The notes under the pieces are model-generated. The model saw only the letters and a program-made list of their open reading frames with translations, had not been told where the DNA came from and ran no database searches. This document shows, piece after piece, positions 56,699 through 64,000 of a DNA stretch of 64,000 nt (positions within the stretch are counted from its first letter, which is position 1; the number at the start of each line of letters is the position of its first letter). The position numbers were made by a program, and so were the translations under genes. The stretch spans positions 12,823,501 through 12,887,500 of the forward strand of contig CM045751.1 of assembly GCA_024760905.1 (NCBI GenBank), given 5' to 3'. This DNA comes from Plotosus lineatus. Taxonomy: Eukaryota > Chordata > Actinopteri > Siluriformes > Plotosidae.

Positions 56699-57614
56699 GA
56701 GTGATCCCCCGCTTCTGCATGCTTCAGTTTCTGCGGCTTCAGTGCATCGCGGGTTTTTCAACAATTTTCATTGAAAAATTTTTAAAAATAAGGAAATTAA
56801 GGAAAAATACGGAAAAAGTGAAGAAAAACAGCACAAAACAAGGACAATTATGCAATAAATAAATAAATTAATAAATAAATCAATAAATAAAAAACCCAAA
56901 CAAACAAAAACAAAGAAACAAACAAAAACCCTCCAACAAAACTACTTACATTTTTATGTAATTGTTATGTAATTATGTACGCATCTGAGTGCATGTGCGC
57001 GTGTCTGTATTTGTATGTATTTATATTTTATTTATATCTTATGCATTATTTCTGAATGTTTAATTGTTATTATAAGTATTATAGTGTTGAATATGTATTT
57101 AGGGCAGTGGTGGTCTAGTGGTATAGGGCGCTGGATCGCTGATCCAAACGTTGGGGGTTCAAGTCCCACTCTCCACAAGGTTGTCACTGTCCCTCCCAGT
57201 GCGGCTAACTGGGTAATCAAAGGCGGGCCATGTCTCTCACTGTCTATGGTGAGAGGCATGTAAAAGAACCATTGCTGACTTTCGTAAAGAGTAGCTGCAA
57301 AGTCGTCAGCGTGTTTCTGTCCCTTGCTAAAAGGGTTGTGACAGGAAGGGCATCCGACGTAAAAACCTCTGCCAAATCAAAAAAAACGTGCAAATCAGAT
57401 GATTCGCTGTGGCGACTCCTGAGTAAAAGGGAAAAAGCCGAAAGGAAGACAGACAGACAGTGTTGAATATGTATTTATTGAAATTATATACACATATACA
57501 CATACGTATACATCAGTAGGGGGGGGTGTTGATCCTACTTCGCGGAAATTGGCGATCGCAAGGGGAGGGGGGGGGTCTTGGTCCCCACTAACTGCGTAAA
57601 GTAAGGGATCCCTG
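56699..57614 (-). mobile_element. T1 MITE split by SINE S1
   Basis: 'B' end GAGTGATCCCCCGCTTCTGC with CTTCAGTGCATCGCGGGTTT inside. The body is AATAAGGAAATTAAGGAAAA. After the SINE the body resumes at TTGAAATTATATACACATAT and ends at GGTCCCCACTAACTGCG and GTAAGGGATCCCTG. Confidence 0.88.
57102..57460 (+). mobile_element. SINE S1, full length, RTE-type tail, perfect TSD
   Basis: TGTTGAATATGTATTTA (57085-57101 and 57461-57477) flanks the insertion exactly. A box TGGTCTAGTGG, B box GGTTCAAGTCC. The tail GGAAGGGCATCCGACGTAAA runs to TTCGCTGTGGCGACTCCTGA and AAAAAGCCGAAAGGAAG, matching the RTE terminus, and ends in an AGAC repeat. Confidence 0.95.
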
Positions 57615-57847
57615 TCGGTGCATACAAATCACAGCTTATGAGATATTTTGTGGGAATCAAAATTGATAAACTTATGTTTGGGTTTACAAATTCATGAAAA
57701 ATCTAGCCTGGTAACAGACCAACATTTTCACAGTCTAAATTTCTCGCAAATCATAATCTAATGCTGAATATAAAGCAAAAGTCCAAGAGGATATCAGCAG
57801 TAGAAAGATTTGTAGCGTTTTTTTTCCTCCAAACAAAACAAACCAAG

Positions 57848-58192
57848 GAAGTGGTGGCCTGGTGGTAAAGGTGCTGGATCATTGACCCGAAGGTTGGGGG
57901 TTCAAGCCTCACTCTCAATGGGTTGTCACTGTCCCCCCCCCTCCCCAGTGCAGCTAACTGGGTTATCAAAGGCCAGCCATGTCTCTGTCGGTCTATGGTG
58001 TGAGGTTCATGTAAAAGAACCATTACTGACTTTCGACAAGAGGAGCTGCATAGCCGTCGGCCTGATTCCGCCCTGTGATGGCCTGGCGAGCTGTCCAGTG
58101 TACTCTGCCTTTGCCTGGAGTAGTCTGGGATGGGTGCCAGACTACCTACGGCCCTAATTAGGATTAAGCGGTTACAGAAAATGAATGGATGG
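57848..58192 (+). mobile_element. SINE S1, 'M' tail, nearly complete
   Basis: Head AGTGGTGGCCTGGTGGTAAA, B box GGTTCAAGCCTC, C-tract near 57936. Body GGGTTATCAAAGGCCAGCC. Tail CCTGTGATGGCCTGGCGAGC to CCTAATTAGGATTAAGCGG and GAATGGATGG. Confidence 0.9.
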
Positions 58193-59082
58193 AAAACAAC
58201 CCTTCATCTTATCGTGTTACCAGGAAACTGTCTCCCTGCAGAAAAAGGCCGTCAACATTTTTACAGTGATTATGGAAATTATTTAATATAAATCCAAGTG
58301 TAAGTTGTTATGATGAAAGAATACAATATAAGGACAAGCACATTTGTCTCAACCTGTAATTTACAGCTGGATGACAAAGTCAGTTCCTCTTTGAAAGAAA
58401 CTGAATTAACACCCACAGTGCTGCAGTATAATGAACTGTTGTTAATGACTTCAGTGCAACCAGGACCGATGCTCTACTTTTCATCATCGAGTTGTATTTG
58501 CAGATTGACTGTTCTGATTTACGCTGGGCATACAAGCTTTTATTTTCTCCGTTCGATCATTTAATCAGTCCGACTCCTCACTGAGACACGCATTATATTT
58601 CTTTTATTGTCTCATTTATGACATTGTAAATTGAGTGCAGCAGAATTCTATTAAAAAGGTGCACGGGATCGTCATCCTCCATTTAACACCGGAATAGTGA
58701 GAGATCTACGTCTAAGTCACTGATTGAAAACAGCAGCTGGTCATCAGCTACTTCTGCTTTCTTCCGCATCTCGCTCGGTTTGCACGGATGTAGGATGGCT
58801 CCGCTTGTCTGTGTTTCAAACAGATCTTTCTATCAATCTCAAGGAGGTCTTCCTGTATTTTCTTTTCAAACGTCCTTACTGATTTCCAATCACAGTTTCC
58901 ATTCCAGTGTTTTTCAGCCTTTTATCGCTCGCGGTTATTTTTTCCGGAGGAAAATCAATTCAGAATGACTATAGATTCGCGGCTCTGTATAAGTGTGAGG
59001 ATGTAGTTCTCAAAAGATTAGAAATCACTTCAAAATTAGGACTGTAACTGTATCTATATCTAAATCTGTTTATTTATTCATT
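58193..59082. other. No feature recognised
   Basis: Unassigned; no gene-like frame. Confidence 0.45.
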
Positions 59083-59358
59083 TTCTGAACAGCTTAATCC
59101 TAATTAGGGTCACGGGCAGGCTGGTGCCCATCTCAGCCAACTCCGGGTGAGGGCGAGGTACACCCTGGACAGCTCCCCAGACCATCATAGGAACAACACT
59201 CACACATCCATTCACAATCATACGTAGCGGAGATTTGGAACAGCCAATTAAACTTAAGCAAACTCCACACACACACAAAAACACCCATTCTGGGAATTGA
59301 ACCCAGGACCTTCTTGCAGTGAGGCGGACGTGCCAAACAGTACGCCACCATGCCACTA
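59083..59358 (-). mobile_element. SINE S2
   Basis: Tail at left (CAGCTTAATCCTAATTAGGG), GAGGTACACCCTGGACAGCT, then head at right with GGGAATTGAACCCAGGACC and CAGTACGCCACCATG. It abuts T4 copy 3. Confidence 0.88.
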
Positions 59359-59364
59359 TAAGTA

Positions 59365-60034
59365 CAGTGGTACCTTGACTTACGAGTGTCTTTTATCATC
59401 AATTTTCCATGATCCGAGCTTCGATCTCACTAAAAATCCGCCCCATCCAACGAGCAAAATTTTGATTTATGAACTCTGCTGGGGAAATGGCTTTTCTGGG
59501 CCGATTAGCCTTGTATCCTTCCGTGCTCCGAGAACGCCTTGTGCAGTGCTTCTCAAATATTTTCTGTGATGCTCCCTCTAGGAAGAAAAGAAAAAAACAT
59601 TTCAAGCCCTCCCAATGCCCCATGCGCAACTATAAATAGTGTTCACTGCACTTCATATCATTTGCTCTGTGCTTTTTCCCTACACCATAGGAAACACAGT
59701 AAGAGTACCACTGCCACCCACTGTAAAAGATGCGCAATTACACTTAACTCTAGTACAGTATGGAAAAAGAGCATGTGTCTCAGGGTCATACACCCCCCCC
59801 CCCCCCAGCATCACACTGTGCCCCCCGTGGGAGCTCACCACGAGCCTTTCCTCACTGGCAACAATATTTATTGTTTTCACATGTTTATCTTCAGTATATT
59901 AGGTCAAATCTACATGTTTGTGCAAGTTATACAAGTTTGGGAGGGGGTTGGAACGGATTAGTTGGTTTTCTATTATTTCCTATAAGAATATTTGTTTTAT
60001 CTAACGAACATTTTGAGTTCTGAGCTTGCCCTCC
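59365..60034. mobile_element. T4 MITE, copy 3 (reverse orientation, far end eroded)
   Basis: TA then CAGTGGTACCTTGACTTACG. The interior shows the T4 marks inverted relative to copies 1-2 (TCTGCTGGGGAAATGGCTTT, GCAGTGCTTCTCAAATA). It ends indistinctly near TGAGCTTGCCCTCC. Confidence 0.8.
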
Positions 60035-60194
60035 AAACCATCAGAACTCTGCCCAGGTGGTTCTGAAAAAAGATTTAATAAACACACATAGTGTCTAATA
60101 TGTATTTCTTAGTTGGACTTCTTTTCTTTCTTTCTTTTTTTTTGAAAAAACAATCAACCATGCATTAAATTCTATTCCGTGTGTAAACGTTTGC

Positions 60195-60690
60195 TTTATT
60201 ATAAACTAGATTAAAGGCGACCAGTGGTGAATTAGTGTTATGCGCTATTTAGAACATCAGCGAATGCTTCTCGCAACATCAGTCTTTACCTGTTTTCAAA
60301 GTGTGCACGAGTGTTAAGACTGCATGGATGCTCAGAGATATGTTGCCTTTCTGATTGGCTGCTCCAAGCCTGGTAGTGACAAGAACTCTTGCTAGGATTA
60401 GCTGGGCTACGTCACTAACCCCATGCAGCATAATACATTATCGGCCGGTGCTGAGATTTACAAAGAACAAGCACAGAAATTACAGAAAATATTTCTTTTT
60501 GTTTTCTAACCCAACTGACGATAGGAAAGCCGAGTTGGCAAAACAGCTGCATAAGCTATTTTGGATTTACCATCACGCACATCTCTGTCAACATTCTTGA
60601 CCTCAGAGTCACTAGAATGTGATGTCACACAGTCTCCACAAGCGTTGTCAACCCCACCCAACAACATTTGTGCAGAAAATAAAAATAAAA
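60195..60690 (+). repeat. Repeat U, second copy
   Basis: Aligns with the split copy at 51985-52850: GTTTTCAAAGTGTGCACG, GCCTTTCTGATTGGCTGCTC, CATCTCTGTCAACATTCTTG. It lies directly before a SINE S1. Confidence 0.6.
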
Positions 60691-60709
60691 ACAATCATTT
60701 TCCTCTCGG

Positions 60710-61062
60710 GCAGTGGTGGCCTGGTGATCAAGGTGCTGGATCACTGATCTCAAGGTCAAGGGTTCAAGTCGCATTATCAGCGAGTTGTCACTGCCCCCCC
60801 CCCCCCCTCCTCCCAGTGCCACTAACTGGGTTATCAAAGGCCAGCCATGTCTCTCACTGTCTATGGTGGGAGGCATGTAAAAGAACCATTGCTGACTTTC
60901 GTCAAGAGTAGCTGCATAGCCAATCAGCGTGTTTCCAACGTGTGATGGCCTGGTGAGCTGTCCAGGGTGTACTTTGCCCTCGCCTGGAGTCGGCTGAGAT
61001 GGGCGCTAGCCTCACCGCGACCCTAATTAGGATTAAGCGGTGCATAAAATTAACGAACGGAT
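60710..61062 (+). mobile_element. SINE S1, 'M' tail, complete
   Basis: GGGCAGTGGTGGCCTGGTGA head, AGGGTTCAAGTCGC B box, C12-type tract at about 60797-60808, body GGTTATCAAAGGCCAGCCAT, tail GAGCTGTCCAGGGTGTACTT to CCTAATTAGGATTAAGCGG. Confidence 0.92.
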
Positions 61063-61975
61063 GAATTTTCCTTTCAGCCTTTTTAACACTTGCCTCATTG
61101 TAAAATTTTTGATCATACATGGGTGTAAAACGACTGGAAACATAAAGCAGGAACAATTCTAGGAACTGTACAGTTATTGAGACATTGAAAGTTTGTTTCC
61201 TGTCTTAAACTGTCCATTTTTCCCTCTAATGCACTTAATGCATCTTTAATTCATTCAGAAACACTTTAGCCTGTTTAATTGTGAAATGCAATTTGACTGG
61301 AACACACAGCGTCTGTCACATTCTTCTGCGCGCGTAGGAATTGAGATCCATGGCCAATAAGCTCCAGAAGGTGTTCTCAGTGCCTGTGGCCAACTAATCT
61401 GGTTTGAAAGAAGCAGGAAGGTTTATTGTCCCTTAGAGCGTCCCCTGTCATAACTCTCACGCAGAGGTAACTGCAGTGTGTCCAGAACGATGATAAATGT
61501 CGAAGGGAAATGAGAGAAGGGCCGCACAGAGGTGAAGGGTAGATGATGGAATTATAGCGAGTTGAACCGTGCAGGCCGAACTGTTCAACCGACCAAATTA
61601 AAGACACCTAATTATGACAAATCTGCACCTCCACCGAATGCAGCACTGTACTTAAAAATTATGACTCAGATTGTTTATCTGCACTCACACTCTGCCAGCT
61701 CACAGCACATTAGATCATTTTCTGATATTTCCTCTTCCAGCAGTTACAATGATGAATAAGTGACAGCAAAGTTTTATGTCTCTCCAAGCAGATGAAGCTG
61801 ATGAAGGCCGTGAGCACATATCCGTTAACCTTCATCTGCTCAGCTCAACCGTGAATCATTTTGGATAATGAGTAAGTGTAAATGCAGATGTTAGAACACT
61901 TGCTTACATGAGTCATTTTTTCAAGGAAGCAACAGGTGAATTATGTAATAACTGATCACATTAATTAAGATATGA
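61063..61975. other. Repeat-poor, no gene recognised
   Basis: Balanced composition, no transposon mark. It could include conserved non-coding sequence, but nothing specific is visible. Confidence 0.35.
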
Positions 61976-61989
61976 AAACAAACAGAATA

Positions 61990-62339
61990 TGCGGCACAGT
62001 GGCACAGCGGTTAGCATGTCCGCCTCACAGCAAGAAGGCCTAGTTTCGATTTCCAGCTTGGGCGTTTCCGTGTGGAGTTTGCATGTTCTTCTAGTGCTTG
62101 CATGGGTTTCTTCAGAGTACTCTGGTTTCATCCCACAGTCCAAAAACGTGCACAATAGGCTAACTGGCTTTTCCAAAATGCCCCTAACTGTGAGTGTGAA
62201 TGGTTATACGGGTGTTGACCTTGCGATGGACTGGCAAGCTGTCCAGGGTGCACCCCGCCTTTGCACAGTGTCGGCTGAGATGGGCGCCAGCCTCCCCGTG
62301 ACCCTAATTAAGATTAAATGGCTTAGAAAATAAATGAAT
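61990..62339 (+). mobile_element. SINE S2, full length, with TSD
   Basis: AAACAAACAGAATA (61976-61989 and 62340-62353) flanks the copy. Head GGCACAGTGGCACAGCGG and GTTTCGATTTCC B box. Body GGAGTTTGCATGTTCTTCTA. Tail AAGCTGTCCAGGGTGCACCC to GTGACCCTAATTAAGATTAA. Confidence 0.92.
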
Positions 62340-62519
62340 AAACAAACAGAATACAGTGGTACCTACTTTACGAAATTAATCCGTTCCAGAGCCTTTTTCA
62401 TAACTTGCATTTTTCGTAAGTTGAACTGCATTTTACATGTAAAACGTGTGATTTGTTCCAAGGCTCCCAATACTACCCCCTAAACCCTTTAAAAATGATA
62501 AAAGTATACCTTTAAAGAC

Positions 62520-62585
62520 CTCCTTCTGCTTCAATATCGTACCGATGGTAGACAAGTTTGGCCATATTCCTTTGTGATATCACTC
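62520..62585 (-). pseudogene. CENP-B/Tigger-type helix-turn-helix relic
   Basis: The minus strand reads LSTIGTILKQKEVFK, preceded in a neighbouring frame by ITKEYG. This is the second half of the CENP-B N-terminal DNA-binding motif (compare STLSTILKNK in CENP-B). In transposases it binds the element's ends. Both T3 copies retain it, frameshifted at about the same point, which supports origin from a Tigger-type autonomous parent. Confidence 0.65.
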
Positions 62586-62626
62586 GAGCCAGTTTTTTCT
62601 TCTCACTCGCACCAAAAATCAAACGC

Positions 62627-62663
<37 letters not shown>

Positions 62664-62803
62664 GACCATGTCTTCTTAGCAGAGTTATAATCTTACAAAT
62701 GTTTATGGAAGGTTAAAAGTCTGAGTCAAGAAATAAAGCATAAAACTACAGTAACTCTGTCCTTTACACGAAAAGCATAATAGTAGATTCAGCTCCATAA
62801 TAC

Positions 62804-63020
62804 CCAATGGGAGGGAGCTGTGTCATCCCTCCTAGCCAATGGGAGGCCAGCGGGGCGGGATGTTAGGAGATAGCCAATAAGAGGGAGCTGCGTCATGCCT
62901 CCTAGTCAATGGGAGGCCAGCGGGGTGGGATGCTGGGAGATAGGCAATGGGAGGTAGCTGCGTCATCAGTCCTAGCCAATGGGAGGTGAGCGGAGCGGGA
63001 CGTTTGGACGTCATTGATGG
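62804..63020. repeat. 70-bp tandem repeat carrying CCAAT motifs
   Basis: CCAAT or a one-base variant begins at 62804, 62836, 62874, 62906, 62944 and 62976, with a degenerate slot at 63014. The spacings alternate 32 and 38 bp exactly. The two half-units are NCAATGGGAGGNAGCTGNG and NCAATGGGAGGCCAGCGGGG types. Confidence 0.9.
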
Positions 63021-63227
63021 GAGAGCAGCTTGTGCATTGTTTTAATGTTTAAATGGCGCGTTTGAATTTTTAAGATGGTTCTTTCGTAACATAAACTCGT
63101 TTCTTATCCAGAGACAAAAATTTTAGGAAAATGCATTTCGTAACCTGCATTTTTCAATTAGTGAGACTTTCGTGAAGTGACGTACCACTGTACGGGTCAT
63201 CCTTAAAGCACCTCATCTCTTTTTTTA

Positions 63228-64000
63228 TATGGAGTTGAAGCCTATACAGCAATGCATCATGTTTTCTCCATCACATGGATATCCATTCGGGCATTTCATC
63301 ATGTTTCTCTACATGTTAGGGAACTCTATAAAGCAGTGATTTTTTTTCATTGGATGGACACCCATTAAGACAGTACTTCATGTTTTCCCATATGCAGGGG
63401 AAATCTATAAGCTATTACATCATGTATAGCATGTTTCAACCAAAAGAACAGCCATTATTCCATTTTATCACATTTCGCCACATTTTGGGAAACCCTATAG
63501 GGCAGTGCTTTATGCTTCTGTACACATAGATGGCACTACATTGTGTTTCTCAGCATATTGCAGAAACCTATAGAGCACTGGTTCACTGTATTTTATTTAT
63601 TTTTTGACCAGAAGGTGACTCACTAAGAAATTTCATCACGTATCTTCACACATAAGGGAACCTTATAAAGCATTGTATCATGTTTTTTCTAGATGGACAC
63701 CCATTCGGACACTGCATCATGTTTCTCCACGCACAATGGACCTGGGTACTGCATTATGTTTTCTTCATTAAATCAATATCCATTAGGCTATTTCATTATA
63801 TTTCTCCACATCCAGGGGAACCCTGTTTTCATCATAATATTTCATATATTGGGTCACATCATAGAGCACAGCATCATATTTTCCCCTGAAAGGCACCATA
63901 TAGGTCAGTTCATCCGGCTTTCTTCATTTCAAGATTGCAAATTAAGGTGTTACGTTTGGGCAGTTAATCATGCATGTAAGCCTATAGGGCACTGCATCAG
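63228..64000. repeat. Degenerate ~40-bp tandem array (open at window end)
   Basis: CATCATGTTTCTCCACAT-like words recur at about 63258, 63298, 63379, 63419, 63466, 63509, 63540, 63632, 63677, 63716, 63753, 63793 and 63866. Between them GGACACCCATTNGG and GGGAACCCTATAGGGCA segments roughly alternate, suggesting an original ~80-bp dimer. It still continues at the last base. Confidence 0.8.

Larger units (their letters stand above)
62354..63190 (+). mobile_element. T3 MITE, copy 2 (expanded form)
   Basis: TA-flanked (62352-62353, 63191-63192), with ends CAGTGGTACCTACTTTACG and GAAGTGACGTACCACTG. The interior matches 32913-33458 throughout, including TTCAATATCGTACCGATGGT. It additionally carries a (GT)n tract (about 62627-62661) and a 70-bp tandem repeat. 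837 bp against 546 bp in the short copy. Confidence 0.92.

Noticed and set aside
62804..63020. CRISPR-like regularly spaced repeat
   Set aside because: The units are contiguous diverged 70-bp tandem repeats inside a MITE, with no unique spacers; the genome is vertebrate.

Overview
This 64-kb window is vertebrate nuclear DNA, most likely from a ray-finned fish. It is AT-rich and almost gene-free. It is packed with fish-type interspersed repeats: Tc1/mariner elements with IR/DR ends, Tigger/pogo-like miniature elements (MITEs), hAT relics, RTE-type LINEs and several tRNA-headed SINEs. No operon, phage or bacterial feature is present. The species cannot be named from the sequence alone.

The only host gene I recognise is exon 1 of galnt18 (polypeptide N-acetylgalactosaminyltransferase 18-like), on the minus strand at 49139-49376. 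It encodes 79 residues and ends in a consensus splice donor. Upstream on the minus strand (about 49377-49840) lies a CpG-rich promoter and 5' UTR with two CCAAT motifs. I recognise no exon 2, so positions 1-49138 are best read as part of one very long intron 1. Positions 49850-64000 are then upstream intergenic DNA.

Repeat families carry provisional labels here. S1 is a tRNA-headed SINE starting GGCAGTGGTGG, with about 16 copies and interchangeable 3' tails. S2 is a SINE starting around CAGCGGTTAGCA, S3 one starting GTGGCTCAGGTGG, and S4 a SINE with a TACC-repeat tail. T1 is a MITE with ends near CAGGGATCCCTC. T2 has ends near CAGAYRNNCCCCGACTTG and a Tigger N-terminus. T3 has ends CAGTGGTACCT and contains a CENP-B-like helix-turn-helix relic plus a CCAAT-rich tandem repeat. 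T4 has ends CAGTGGTRCCTTGACTTAC. T5 has ends CAGTAAAACCTCC. U is an unclassified repeat.

Layout: 1-11 kb has T4, T1 and Tc1 copies, SINEs and a duplicated 280-bp sequence of unknown class. 11-15 kb has LINE fragments, a 5'-truncated RTE with target-site duplication, and a deleted hAT element. 15-31 kb has T2, T1 and Tc1 in series, a hAT transposase pseudogene and a hAT MITE. 31-49 kb has T2, T3, T1 and T5 MITEs and SINEs, ending in a T1 palindrome just inside intron 1. 50-64 kb has a dense SINE cluster, a T1 split by a SINE, T4 and T3 copies, and a degenerate ~40-bp tandem array running off the window.

The most interesting biology is modular. S1 carries at least two and perhaps three different LINE-like tails, one matching the RTE present in the same window. 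T3 elements carry an expandable array of CCAAT motifs.
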